Shown: positions 1 through 8,798 of the stretch, in pieces
Position numbering within the stretch: the first letter of the stretch is position 1
How the letters are laid out: every line of letters starts with the position of its first letter
From: Clostridium tertium
Lineage (GTDB): Bacteria; Bacillota; Clostridia; Clostridiales; Clostridiaceae
Reading direction: 5' to 3'
Assembly: GCF_017873245.1 (NCBI RefSeq)
Contig: NZ_JAGGJY010000001.1
Span: forward strand, 558,001-622,000
DNA length: 64,000 nt
The notes under the pieces: generated by a model
What the model saw: only the letters and a program-made list of their open reading frames with translations
What the model was told of the DNA's origin: nothing
Database searches by the model: none
Made by a program: the position numbers and the translations under genes

Positions 1-763
1 TGGAGCAATAAATTTAGAGGATATAAGTGCACCACGTTGCTTTGAAATTGAAGAAAAACTAAATGAAATTTGTGATATACCTGTTTTTCATGATGATCAG
101 CATGGAACTGCTATTGCAGTTTTAGCTGCACTTTTAAATGCTAAAAAGGTTGTAAAAAAGGATTTTGATATTAAGATAGTAGTAAATGGAGCTGGAGCAG
201 CAGGAATAGCTATTGCTAATTTAATTTACGATGCAGGATTTCATAATGTTGTAATTTGTGATAGATATGGTATAATCACTAGTGATAATGCAAGTAATAA
301 ATATCAAGAAAAATGTGCAATTAAGTTTAATAAAAATAAAGCTGGGAGTCTTAAAGATGCATTAGTAAATTCAGATGTATTTATAGGAGTAAGTGCAGGA
401 AATATCTTAACAAAAGAAATGGCAATGTCAATGAATTCAGATTCCATAATATTTGCACTAGCTAATCCAATTCCAGAAATAATGCCTGAAGTTGCTAAGG
501 AAGCTAATGTAAAGGTTATTGCTAGCGGAAGAAGTGATTATCCTAATCAAATAAATAATTTATTAGTTTTTCCAGGAATAATAAAAGGAGCTTTAAAAGC
601 ACGTGTTAATAAAATTATTACAGAAATGCAGTTAGAAGTAGCTAAAGGAATTTCTAACTGCATAGATGAAGATAAACTAAATAGTGAAAATATTATTCCA
701 AGTGTATTTGATAAAAGAATAGTAGATTTAGTTTGTGATATAATTTGTAGTTTCAAAAAGTAA
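1..763 (+). CDS. Malic enzyme (NAD-type malate dehydrogenase, decarboxylating), 3' part
   Basis: The gene enters from outside the window; its frame starts at base 2 and is open to the TAA at 761-763, about 253 residues. It oxidatively decarboxylates malate to pyruvate in the cytoplasm. Visible family signatures are INLEDISAPRCFEIE at the very beginning, then HDDQHGTAI, then the NAD(P)-binding glycine motif NGAGAAGIA, and ALANPIPEI near the C-terminus. The first ATG inside the window (419) is internal and is not the real start. An RpiR regulator begins 9 bases downstream, so the two may be co-transcribed. The family call is secure; the NAD versus NADP preference cannot be read from this fragment. 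Confidence 0.93.
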   Translation, partial: GAINLEDISAPRCFEIEEKLNEICDIPVFHDDQHGTAIAVLAALLNAKKVVKKDFDIKIVVNGAGAAGIAIANLIYDAGFHNVVICDRYGIITSDNASNKYQEKCAIKFNKNKAGSLKDALVNSDVFIGVSAGNILTKEMAMSMNSDSIIFALANPIPEIMPEVAKEANVKVIASGRSDYPNQINNLLVFPGIIKGALKARVNKIITEMQLEVAKGISNCIDEDKLNSENIIPSVFDKRIVDLVCDIICSFKK

Positions 764-772
764 GGAGTTTTT

Positions 773-1513
773 ATGGAGAATTTAGCTAAATTATTTAACA
801 AATTAACTAATAGTGAGCAGAAAGTATTTACATATATTTATGCTAATCAACAGAAGGTAATAAAAATGAAAATAAATGATTTAGCTAAGGAGACATTTAC
901 TTCTAAAACTGTAATTATTAATTTATCTCAAAAATTAGGATTTGAAGGATTTTCAGATTTAAAATATTATTTAAAATCAAATAATAGTGCTGATGATGAT
1001 ATAAAGGTTTTAGAGGATTTACAATATGGATTAAAACAAAATATTGAAAAAACCTTTGTAGTTATAGAAGCTGATTTATACAAAAAAATTTCTAGAGAAG
1101 TCATTGAAGCAAAAACCGTCTATGTTTTTGCAAGAGGTACAAGTAAAGCAGCTGGATATTATTTAAATCATCTATTATTAACTTTAGGAATTAAGTGTAT
1201 TTTTGTTAAAGACTATAATTTACTTACTTTAGTTGGAAATACATTAGAAAGTGATGAGTTAGTTATTTTAATTTCATTATCTGGTAATACAGAAAAAATA
1301 TTAGAAGTTGCTAATATTGCAAAAGTTAAAGGTTCTAGAACTATTGCAATAACGTCTTTTGGTAATAATGAATTGTCAAAGATTAGTGATTATACTCTTC
1401 ATTGTGTCTCTAATGATACAGAAACTAAGTTTAATGATAGTATATCTAGAATTGGTATGTTTATAGTAATTGAGATGTTAGTAAATTCAATTAAAGAGTT
1501 TGGTTATAAATAG
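773..1513 (+). CDS. MurR/RpiR family transcriptional regulator (HTH + SIS)
   Basis: A 246-residue protein with the RpiR layout: an N-terminal HTH_6 domain (about residues 1-75, with the LTNSEQKVFTYI opening and a recognition helix near SKTVIINLSQKLGFEGFSD) and a C-terminal SIS sugar-phosphate-binding domain (about 105-240, with the VYVFARGTSKAAG and ILISLSGNTEKI motifs). Such proteins sense phosphosugars. The gene lies between malic enzyme and an alpha-glucoside PTS/GH4 pair and ends in a strong terminator, so it is probably the local regulator of the downstream sugar genes. The ATG at 773 is preceded by AAGGAG. The ligand is not known; a maltose- or sucrose-type 6-phosphate is an inference from context. 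Confidence 0.9.
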   Translation: MENLAKLFNKLTNSEQKVFTYIYANQQKVIKMKINDLAKETFTSKTVIINLSQKLGFEGFSDLKYYLKSNNSADDDIKVLEDLQYGLKQNIEKTFVVIEADLYKKISREVIEAKTVYVFARGTSKAAGYYLNHLLLTLGIKCIFVKDYNLLTLVGNTLESDELVILISLSGNTEKILEVANIAKVKGSRTIAITSFGNNELSKISDYTLHCVSNDTETKFNDSISRIGMFIVIEMLVNSIKEFGYK

Positions 1514-1540
1514 CTCGCAAAATGCGAGTTATTTTTATTT
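1514..1540 (+). terminator. Rho-independent terminator after rpiR
   Basis: CTCGCA (1514-1519) pairs with TGCGAG (1523-1528) around an AAA loop and is followed by a T-rich tail (TTATTTTTATTT). It begins directly after the rpiR stop codon. Confidence 0.85.
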
Positions 1541-1603
1541 ATGACCTAAGTCATTTCTTGTGACCTTGGACTTCATAAAAGAAAAGAGTATCACCTTAAG
1601 TTA

Positions 1604-1657
1604 TTGCAACATTTCTAAGCACAACGTAAAATGATTATTAAGAGGAGCGCTCTTTTA
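1604..1657 (+). promoter_or_regulatory. Promoter of the alpha-glucoside operon with a palindromic operator at the start site
   Basis: TTGCAA (1604-1609) and TAAAAT (1627-1632) are separated by 17 bases. A near-perfect dyad centred on GAGCGCTC (1645-1652), extending over 1639-1657, lies where transcription should begin, the expected place for a repressor. It is only a partial match to the CcpA cre consensus, so RpiR or CcpA are both possible. A further short palindrome ATGAC-N4-GTCAT lies at 1541-1554. Confidence 0.55.
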
Positions 1658-1706
1658 AGAAAAGGTATTCATAAAGTATATAATTTAATAAATGGAGGAA
1701 GACAAA

Positions 1707-3263
1707 ATGTCAAAAGAGTTTAGTCAAAAGATTCAACAATTCGGTAGAACATTACTATTACCGATTGCTGTTATGGCGCCAGTTGGAATGATCCTAGGTA
1801 TAACGGGAGCACTTGTTCAATCTTATATGATAGCAAGATTCCCATTCTTAGGAAATGAAATCCTTAATACTATTTTAGTTAATATAAGAACTATAGCAAG
1901 TGCTGTATTTGATAATATTCCATTAATGTTTGCAATGGGTGTTGCTTATGGAATGTCTAAGAAAGACAAAGGAATTTCAGTATTTGCATCAGTTATAGGA
2001 TATATAATTTTAATTATATCTATGAATGTTTGGCTGACTGTAACTGGAAAGCTAGCAGATCCAGAAGTTATGAGTCAATTTGGACAAATAAAGGTATTAG
2101 GAATACAAACTATGAATGTAAACGCTTTAGGAGGAATTGTAACAGGTTTAGTTGCTGCATGGGCAACAGATAAATTCTATAAACTTGAATTACCAATTGC
2201 CTTTGCATTCTTCTCAGGTAAAAAATCAGTTCCAATAATAACAATGGGAATTATGGTTGTAATTGGTTTAACAATACCATTTATATGGGAAGCATTAGTA
2301 ACTTTACTTACTAAATTATCAGTAGTTTTTTTAAGTCCAGTTGGTCCATTTTTTACAGCTGCAGGTGAAAGATTATTTATACCTTTTGGACTACATCATC
2401 TTTGGAATGCGTTATTTAGATTTACTGAAGCTGGTGGGTCATATGTAATAAATGGAGAAACTTTTGTAGGTATTGTTCCAACATTAAATGAAGTTTTATT
2501 TAATCAAGGTCCAACTAGTGAATATTGGAGTATGATGCCATCATTAACAAGATTTATGGCTCAACAACAAATGTTATGTACTTTGTTTGCTTTTCCAGCT
2601 ATCGGACTAGCAATGTATAAAACAGCTTATAAAGAAAATAAAAAACTAGTTAAATCTTTAATGATTACTTGTATATTAACTGCACTTTTAGGTAATGTTA
2701 CTGAACCACTAGAATTTTCATTTGTATTTATTGCACCATTATTATATGTAGTTTATGCATGTATCATAGGTGTTGGAGCAGTAGTATTATCATTAGCTAA
2801 TGTTGCAATTGGATATATAAGAGGTACAGTTTTTGATTTTGCAATATTTGGATTACTTTATGAAAATACTCATTGGGTTAGCTTTATAATAATCGGATTA
2901 ATTTTAGCAGTTGTAATTTACTTTGTATTTAAATGGACAATATTAAAATTTGATTTAAAAACTCCAGGAAGAGAAGATTCACCTTCTGCAGATAATACTC
3001 TTATAAAAGAAAAAAGATATGATGAAATAGCTAAAATAGTTATTAAAGCTTTAGGTGGTAAGTCAAATATAAAGAATGTAGATAACTGTATAACTCGTTT
3101 AAGGATAGATTTAGGTGAAGTTAATATAGTAGATCAAAAGCTTCTAGAAACATCAGGATGTACAGGAGTCTTCTTCCCAGCATCTAAGCATATTCATATA
3201 GTTTATGGGCCTTTAGTTGAGTTTGTTAGAAATGCAGTAGATGATGAATTAAGTAATATGTAA
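1707..3263 (+). CDS. PTS alpha-glucoside/maltose-type permease, fused IICB
   Basis: This 518-residue membrane permease imports and phosphorylates an alpha-glucoside. Residues 1-425 are the IIC domain of the glucose superfamily with about ten hydrophobic helices (opening FGRTLLLPIAVMAPVGMILG and a conserved IPFGLHHLWNALFRF segment). Residues 435-518 are IIB, with the phosphorylated cysteine C461 in the NCITRLR motif. There is no IIA domain, so it must borrow one. An in-frame ATG lies upstream at 1692, but the Shine-Dalgarno GGAGGA sits at 1694-1699, so ATG 1707 is the start. The next gene is a GH4 phospho-glycosidase, which fixes the pathway: import as a 6-phosphate, then hydrolysis. The exact sugar (maltose, isomaltose, sucrose isomers) is not resolved. 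Confidence 0.9.
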   Translation: MSKEFSQKIQQFGRTLLLPIAVMAPVGMILGITGALVQSYMIARFPFLGNEILNTILVNIRTIASAVFDNIPLMFAMGVAYGMSKKDKGISVFASVIGYIILIISMNVWLTVTGKLADPEVMSQFGQIKVLGIQTMNVNALGGIVTGLVAAWATDKFYKLELPIAFAFFSGKKSVPIITMGIMVVIGLTIPFIWEALVTLLTKLSVVFLSPVGPFFTAAGERLFIPFGLHHLWNALFRFTEAGGSYVINGETFVGIVPTLNEVLFNQGPTSEYWSMMPSLTRFMAQQQMLCTLFAFPAIGLAMYKTAYKENKKLVKSLMITCILTALLGNVTEPLEFSFVFIAPLLYVVYACIIGVGAVVLSLANVAIGYIRGTVFDFAIFGLLYENTHWVSFIIIGLILAVVIYFVFKWTILKFDLKTPGREDSPSADNTLIKEKRYDEIAKIVIKALGGKSNIKNVDNCITRLRIDLGEVNIVDQKLLETSGCTGVFFPASKHIHIVYGPLVEFVRNAVDDELSNM

Positions 3264-3366
3264 TAATGTGCAAATATAATAGTTAAAAATAAGAAAAAAA
3301 TATTAATATATGTAAAATTAAAAATAAGAAAACTTTTAAATTATAAATACAGCGGAGGGATAGATA

Positions 3367-4689
3367 ATGAGAAGTAGTAATATAATCACAATAACTGGAG
3401 CAGGAAGTGCTAGAACTCCAGCTTTAGTAGGAAGCTTAGTAAAATTAAAGGATAGATTTCCACTAAAGAAGATCATTTTTTATGATATAGATAATGAGAG
3501 AACATCAAAAATGGAAGACTATATTAGGTTAGTTTTAAAAACTTATTCCAATGAGACAGAAGTAGTTTTCACAACAGATCCAGATGTGGCATATGAAAAA
3601 ACTGATTTTGTATTTTGTCAAATGCGTGTTGGAAAAAATGAAATGAGAAGTTTTGATGAAAAGATTCCACTAAAGCATGGATTAGTAGGACAAGAAACTT
3701 GTGGACCAGGAGGATTTGCTTATGGAATGAGATCTCTTGGAGCAATGGTAGAAATGGTTAATCAAGTTCGTAAACATTCAAAAGATACATGGATACTAAA
3801 TTATACAAATCCTGCTGCAATAGTTGCATTAGGTCTTGATAAAGTCTTTCCAGATGATAAGAGAATCTTAAATTTGTGTGATCAACCATATTCACTTATG
3901 AGATCTTACGCTAAAATATTAGGAGTTGAGCAAAAAAAATTAAGAGCTACTTACTTTGGATTAAATCACTTTGGATGGTTTACAGAGCTTAAAGATGTAG
4001 ATGGAAATGACTATTTCGATAAGCTAAGAACTTACTTAAGAGATTATGACTTTAAACCTTATAATGCAGAGCAACGTTCTAAATCTTGGCTTGATACATA
4101 CTTAAGAGTAAATAAATATATGAACTTTTTTGATGAATATATTCCAACAACTTATCTTCAATATTATTTCTTTGCAGAGGAAATAGTAGCTGAAAGTGAT
4201 CCTAATTATACAAGAGCAGATGAAGCAAAGGACTCAAGAGAAAAAGAAGTTTGGGACATATGTTCTAAAGCTACTAATGCTAATTCAATAGATGATGTTG
4301 AAATAATTACAAATAGTGTATTTGGAGACTTAATGATTGAACTTGCTGAATCCATAGCTTATGATCTTCATAATGAATTTATTCTTATGAGTAGAAATAA
4401 TGATATTATAACTAACTTTAGTAAAGATGCTATAGTTGAAGTTTCAGGAACAGTAGGAAAAGATGGAGCACATCCTTATAAATATGGGGAAATCAAACCA
4501 TTCTATAAAGGGTTAATGGAAGGGCAACATGCATATGAACTTCTTACAGTTGAAGCATTTTTAGAGAAAAATTATACTAAGGCATTACAAGCATTAACTT
4601 TAAATAGAACTATTGTAAATCCTGAAAAGGCAAAAGCTGTATTAGATGACTTAATGGAAAAAAATAAGGATTTCTGGTATTTAACTTAG
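3367..4689 (+). CDS. GH4 6-phospho-alpha-glucosidase
   Basis: A 440-residue member of glycoside hydrolase family 4, which cleaves 6-phospho-alpha-glucosides by an NAD+ and divalent-metal-dependent redox mechanism in the cytoplasm. The N-terminus carries the dinucleotide-binding motif ITGAGSARTPALV (8-20). The metal-binding cysteine C171 lies in NLCDQPYS and the histidine H201 in FGLNHFGWF. The CDxP form of the cysteine motif is that of the alpha-specific branch (the beta branch has CN-x-P), though the usual residue is Met rather than Gln. GGAGGG precedes the ATG, and the gene follows the IICB permease by about 100 bases, so they form one operon. Length matches the family. Confidence 0.92.
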   Translation: MRSSNIITITGAGSARTPALVGSLVKLKDRFPLKKIIFYDIDNERTSKMEDYIRLVLKTYSNETEVVFTTDPDVAYEKTDFVFCQMRVGKNEMRSFDEKIPLKHGLVGQETCGPGGFAYGMRSLGAMVEMVNQVRKHSKDTWILNYTNPAAIVALGLDKVFPDDKRILNLCDQPYSLMRSYAKILGVEQKKLRATYFGLNHFGWFTELKDVDGNDYFDKLRTYLRDYDFKPYNAEQRSKSWLDTYLRVNKYMNFFDEYIPTTYLQYYFFAEEIVAESDPNYTRADEAKDSREKEVWDICSKATNANSIDDVEIITNSVFGDLMIELAESIAYDLHNEFILMSRNNDIITNFSKDAIVEVSGTVGKDGAHPYKYGEIKPFYKGLMEGQHAYELLTVEAFLEKNYTKALQALTLNRTIVNPEKAKAVLDDLMEKNKDFWYLT

Positions 4690-4700
4690 AATTACTAAAA

Positions 4701-5336
4701 GGAGCTGTATCAAAATAAATTTTGATACTAGTCAGTAAGAAAGGAGGATTCAAATTTGAATCCTCCTTTTTGCATATAATATTGATATGAAAAAAATAAA
4801 TCTAAAAAATATTATATATATCAATCAATTGGAATTCACAATTAATTTTAAAATTATTACATCAAAAGATGAACCCGTTAAGAACACTATATTAAGTAAT
4901 GGAGGAATTAGATTATTAAAAATTATATGAAGCATACTCTATTGTAAGTAGAAATCCAATGATAGTATATAAAATATTATTTAGAATAATTGTTTATTGT
5001 TATATGAAAGGAATATATTTTAGTAGAAAACTTGAAAAAGCTTATAAAAGAGATATTAACTTTCGTTAGCTTTTGCAATGGCAAAAGGAGACAAGGCATA
5101 ATACATTACAATATTCAGAAACAAAAATTAGAAAAATATGTAGAAGACTTATTTTTACAATTTGTAATTGAACTAGAAAAGAAGGATGGAATAGAATTGA
5201 GAATTTATTTATTGATGGTACAAAATCCAAGTGAATGCTAATAGATATAGTTTTGTTTTGAAAAAAGCAACTGATAATTTAGAAATAGAACTTGAAATTA
5301 GGTTATTTGAAATATTTAATTCTATTTATGGTTTAT
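4701..5336 (+). mobile_element. Decayed IS1182-family element
   Basis: The stretch begins with GGAGCTGTATCAAAATA (4701-4717), resembling an IS1182-type terminal repeat and matching 15 of 17 bases of a second copy at 20873-20889. From about 4776 the three frames together spell pieces of an IS1182 transposase: a weak N-terminal match, then SRKLEKAYKRDINFR (near 5023-5067), EDLFLQFVIELEKK, LFIDGTK and ANRYSFVLKKATDN (near 5238-5280). At least two frameshifts and several stops interrupt it, so it is not functional. The 69-codon open frame at 5032-5241 is a by-product of this decay. The right end was not found. Confidence 0.7.
4740..4775 (+). terminator. Perfect-palindrome terminator after the GH4 gene
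   Basis: GGAGGATTCAAA (4743-4754) and TTTGAATCCTCC (4755-4766) form a perfect 24-base palindrome, with A-rich and T-rich flanks (AAA before, TTTTT after), so it could work in both directions. A second hairpin (TATCAAAAT with ATTTTGATA, 4709-4727) lies just upstream and probably belongs to the IS end described next. Confidence 0.8.
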
Positions 5337-5765
5337 AGGTAATAATGGAAATTAACATGGAGGTACACTGAGAAAGAATTTACATAAGAGATGATAAAAA
5401 TAAGAGTTGTCTAAATGATTATATAAGAATCAATTTTGTATTAATATTAAAAAAACTACTTAAAGTAAATTAGTAGTTACTTTAAATATAAATAAAGTAA
5501 CCACGAAATGTGTTGCCAAATTAAAATAGATTTATAATATTCACCTTCTGATATCTTCTCGGTATTTATAAATTTCCTCTAAAATTTGGTATTAGAGATA
5601 ATCTGCGGTTTGAAATGGATATTTGAATGTATGAGGTTTTATCAACTTACAACGCCTATAATAATAGAATATTGTAGGGGGGTAAATACAGTTATTTAAT
5701 AAAATGGCATTTGTTCAATGTTAAAAGAAAAGGTTTATGATAAAATAAACTAGAAAGGTGGTGTT
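5337..5765. other. Non-coding stretch upstream of the second rpiR
   Basis: About 430 bases without a recognisable gene. No riboswitch or clear terminator was seen. The last 60 bases probably contain the promoter of the following rpiR gene (TTGTTC near 5712 and TATGAT near 5736), but the match is weak. Confidence 0.4.
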
Positions 5766-6605
5766 ATGATGAGCATTTTGATTAAGCTTAGGGATAATAA
5801 GAATTTAACAGAGGCGGAATCACAAGTTAGGGATTACATATTAAAAAGACCTAATGAAATAATAGATCTTACTAGTAAAGAATTAGGGGAAAGAACATAT
5901 ACTTCTGCCGCAACTGTTGTACGGCTATGTAAGAGAATTGGTATAGGAGGATTTAATAAGCTAAAGCTTAGTATAAATCAGGAACTAAAGATTTTTGAAA
6001 GTAAAAATATAGAAATATTAGATTCTACATATATAAGTCCAGATGATAATGTAAAAGAAATAGTTGATAAGTTAAATACTATCAATATCCAATCTATTGA
6101 GGAGACTTCTATATTAATTAATACAGAGACTTTAAAAAAGGTTGTTGAACTAATAAAGGAAGCAAAAATTTTAGATTTATACGGAATAGGAAATAGCCAC
6201 ATTATAGCCCTAGATGCAACATTTAAATTTACTAGAGTAGGTAAAAATGCTATAAATTTTGCCCTCTATGATCGTCAATATGTACAAGCTTTAAATAGTA
6301 ATCAAGAGCATTTCGCCTTATTATTTTCGTATTCAGGAGAATCAAAACAAATACTTGATATAGCCCAAATATTAAAGGATAATTTTGTGAAAACAGTTTC
6401 TATAACCTCAAGTAGTGAAAATACTTTATCTAAATTATGTGATTATAACCTTTATGTAAGCAATAAAGAAAGTAAGTTTAGAAGCGGTGCTATTTCTTCC
6501 CGTACAGCATCTCTTCATGTAGTCGATATTTTATACACTGTTTACTGTAACTATGATTATAAAAATTCTTCACATAAAATACATAAAACAAGAATTGAAG
6601 GATGA
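5766..6605 (+). CDS. MurR/RpiR family transcriptional regulator of the amino-sugar PTS operon
   Basis: A 279-residue RpiR-type protein: HTH_6 at residues about 1-80 (LTEAESQVRDYILKR, then YTSAATVVRLCKRIGIGGFN) and an SIS domain at about 130-265 (DLYGIGNSHIIALDA and LLFSYSGESKQILDIAQ). It is probably the sensor of a MurNAc-6-P- or ManNAc-6-P-like ligand, because it heads an operon with murQ and nanE; E. coli MurR is the relative that binds MurNAc-6-P. Two ATGs are adjacent (5766 and 5769) behind AAAGGTGG and either may start it. Its stop codon is the first half-site of a four-part repeat that precedes the PTS promoter. Confidence 0.9.
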   Translation: MMSILIKLRDNKNLTEAESQVRDYILKRPNEIIDLTSKELGERTYTSAATVVRLCKRIGIGGFNKLKLSINQELKIFESKNIEILDSTYISPDDNVKEIVDKLNTINIQSIEETSILINTETLKKVVELIKEAKILDLYGIGNSHIIALDATFKFTRVGKNAINFALYDRQYVQALNSNQEHFALLFSYSGESKQILDIAQILKDNFVKTVSITSSSENTLSKLCDYNLYVSNKESKFRSGAISSRTASLHVVDILYTVYCNYDYKNSSHKIHKTRIEG

Positions 6606-6679
6606 AAGATTTCAAATGTTGAAATGCCGTTTCATGTTAAGACCAAATCATTGAAATCTATAAAAGAAAACGTTATACT
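6603..6679 (+). promoter_or_regulatory. Promoter and repeated operator of the PTS/nanE/murQ operon
   Basis: TTGAAA (6651-6656) and TATACT (6674-6679) with a 17-base spacer form a good sigma-A promoter. Upstream, four alternating half-sites TGAAA (6603), TTTCA (6610), TGAAA (6620) and TTTCA (6630) make three overlapping inverted repeats within 6603-6634. The arrangement fits binding of the adjacent RpiR dimer or tetramer. The binding protein is inferred, not shown. Confidence 0.6.
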
Positions 6680-6708
6680 ATGAACAAACATTGGAAGGAG
6701 GAAATAAA

Positions 6709-7173
6709 ATGATAACAATAGCAAGAATCGATGAGAGATTGATTCATGGACAAGTTGCTTTTGCTTGGTCAGTACAATATCCAAGTGATGCAATATTAGT
6801 GATTGATAATGAGGTTTGTAAGGATGCTTTTCAAAAATCATTATTAGAGATGGCAACACCACAAGGAATGAGGTGCTTCATAAAAAATGAAGAGGATGCT
6901 ACTGAATTTCTAAAGAAGTATCAAAAGAAAAAAATCTTTGTTGTTGTAAAGAGTCCAAAACCATTACTGCATCTAGTTAAAAATGGTGTGGAATTAAAGG
7001 AAATAAACGTTGGAGGATTATACCACAAGGAAGATAGAAAACAGATATCTAATACTATTTTTCTGAATGCTGAATTAAGGGATGTATTTAGAGAATTAAA
7101 AAATGAAGGAGTAAAGTTAGAAATAAGAGCTACTCCATCAGATAAATCAATTGATTTAGGTGAAAAACTATAG
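6709..7173 (+). CDS. PTS mannose/fructose/sorbose family IIB component
   Basis: A 154-residue cytoplasmic IIB protein that passes phosphate from IIA to the sugar. The family opening ITIARIDERLIHGQVAFAW is intact and H13 in LIHGQV is the phosphorylated histidine. An upstream TTG at 6691 is in frame, but AAGGAGG lies at 6695-6701, so ATG 6709 is the true start. It is the first gene after the promoter at 6651-6679 and is followed 19 bases later by the membrane component. The substrate is deduced from its partners NanE and MurQ as an N-acetylated amino sugar or its lactyl ether. Confidence 0.93.
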   Translation: MITIARIDERLIHGQVAFAWSVQYPSDAILVIDNEVCKDAFQKSLLEMATPQGMRCFIKNEEDATEFLKKYQKKKIFVVVKSPKPLLHLVKNGVELKEINVGGLYHKEDRKQISNTIFLNAELRDVFRELKNEGVKLEIRATPSDKSIDLGEKL

Positions 7174-7192
7174 GATAAGAGGGGGAAGAATA

Positions 7193-8797
7193 GTGAACAC
7201 AGTTACAGTGTTATTGTTAAGTACGTTTATTGCTGTTTTAATGGTTGAAAATTATGGTTATGGATATTGGATGATTTCAAGGCCAATAGTAGGTGGCGCT
7301 ATAGTAGGTCTATTAATGGGTGATATAAAAACGGGATTAATTGTTGGTGGTAGCGTAGAATTAATGTACATGGGAATTCTACCTATTGGAGGAAGTGTGC
7401 CTCCTAATGCACAGATAGCAGGTATGCTATCAACAGTATTTGCAATTTCAAATGGTGGTAATCCTGAAGTAGGTATTGCACTTGCTTTACCAATAGGGAT
7501 ACTTGCACAAATATTAATTATGTTAGCATGGAATATGAATATATTTCTAATGCACTTAGCAGATAAGTATTTACAAAAAGGTGAAATAAAAAAAGTTGAA
7601 TTAATTCATTTATCAGGTTTAATCACGTTCTTTATTGTATTCTTTATACCAACATTCTTAGCTATAAATTTTGGTAGTGATTATGTTAATCAGGTTGTAA
7701 ATAGTATGCCAACAGTTATAGTTGATGGATTAAAGGTTGCTTCAGGTATCTTACCAGCAGTTGGTATGGCTATGTTATTAAAGATGATGAATTTCAAAAA
7801 ATATTGGTCTTTCTTCTTAATCGGATTTGTTTTAGCAGTATATTTAAAATTAGATGTTCTAGCTATTTCATTAATTGGAGTAGGTATAGTATCAGCATTA
7901 TTTACTCTTAGAGTTGATAGTAAAAAGTCTAGTAATGATGATTTCGATGATTTTGATGAAGAGGATGAAACTATAGAAGAGACTGAAAATGTTGTAGGAC
8001 TTTTAACTAAAAAGGAATTAATTAAAACATATATAAGAAGTTTCTTTAGTATGACAAGTATTAACTATGAAAGATATACTTCGTTAGGATTCTGTTATGC
8101 TATGATTCCAGCGCTTAAAAAATTATACCCTAACAAAGATGATTTAAAGGAAGCATTATTAAGACATAATGAATTCTTTAATTGCCATCCATATACAGGA
8201 AATGCTATACTTGGAGTTTCACTAGCTTTAGAGGAACAAAAGGCTATGGGTAAACCAATTACGGCAGAAGCAATTTCCGCTGCAAAGGCTGCACTAATGG
8301 GACCACTTTCAGGTATTGGAGATTCAATATTCAAGGCGACATTCATGACAATATTTGCAGCTATAGGCGCAGGAATGGCTTTAGAAGGAAATATTCTTGG
8401 AATTGTAGTATTCTTAGTACCTAACATCGCATTAAATGTTCTTTCTAGATGGTATTTTATAAAATATGGTCATAAGTTAGGAACATCTCTAGTTGCTAAA
8501 ATGAAGAGTACTGATATATTAGAAAGATTTGTTGAGGGAGCTACTATAGTTGGTATGATGGTAGTTGGAGCTATGATCGTTTCCTTCGTTAAGATTAACA
8601 TTGCTTATGTATGGAATTTTGGAGGAAAAGAAATAGTAGTACAAGATTTAATTAATGCAGTTATACCTTCACTTTTACCATTATTAGTTGTACTTGGTTT
8701 TCATAACATCTTAAAGAGAAATAAAAAAGGAATGTATATTTGTGTTCTTGCAAGTTTTGTGCTAGGAATATTAGGAAAGGCAATAGGTATGTTCTAA
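7193..8797 (+). CDS. PTS mannose-family membrane component, IIC-IID fusion
   Basis: One continuous reading frame of 534 residues joins two proteins that are normally separate. Residues 1-240 are EII-Sor type IIC (multiple hydrophobic helices, GGSVELMYMGILPIGGSVPP motif). Residues about 241-268 are a strongly acidic linker (DDFDDFDEEDETIEETE). Residues 270-534 are IID (LTKKELIKTYIRSFF opening, GPLSGIGDSIFKATF motif, C-terminal helices). Together they form the translocation channel. The frame could be extended upstream to 7160, but GAGGGGG at 7179-7185 and the alignment of the IIC domain favour GTG 7193. No frameshift signal is visible at the junction and both halves look intact, so the fusion seems functional. 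Confidence 0.9.
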   Translation: MNTVTVLLLSTFIAVLMVENYGYGYWMISRPIVGGAIVGLLMGDIKTGLIVGGSVELMYMGILPIGGSVPPNAQIAGMLSTVFAISNGGNPEVGIALALPIGILAQILIMLAWNMNIFLMHLADKYLQKGEIKKVELIHLSGLITFFIVFFIPTFLAINFGSDYVNQVVNSMPTVIVDGLKVASGILPAVGMAMLLKMMNFKKYWSFFLIGFVLAVYLKLDVLAISLIGVGIVSALFTLRVDSKKSSNDDFDDFDEEDETIEETENVVGLLTKKELIKTYIRSFFSMTSINYERYTSLGFCYAMIPALKKLYPNKDDLKEALLRHNEFFNCHPYTGNAILGVSLALEEQKAMGKPITAEAISAAKAALMGPLSGIGDSIFKATFMTIFAAIGAGMALEGNILGIVVFLVPNIALNVLSRWYFIKYGHKLGTSLVAKMKSTDILERFVEGATIVGMMVVGAMIVSFVKINIAYVWNFGGKEIVVQDLINAVIPSLLPLLVVLGFHNILKRNKKGMYICVLASFVLGILGKAIGMF

Positions 8798-8798
8798 A

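Noticed and set aside
5032-5241. A 69-codon frame that might be a small gene
   Set aside because: Homology to an IS1182 transposase runs through it in several frames, so it is a product of decay.
8095-8427. A 110-codon minus-strand frame within the IID domain
   Set aside because: It is a shadow of the conserved PTS gene with no RBS or recognisable motif.
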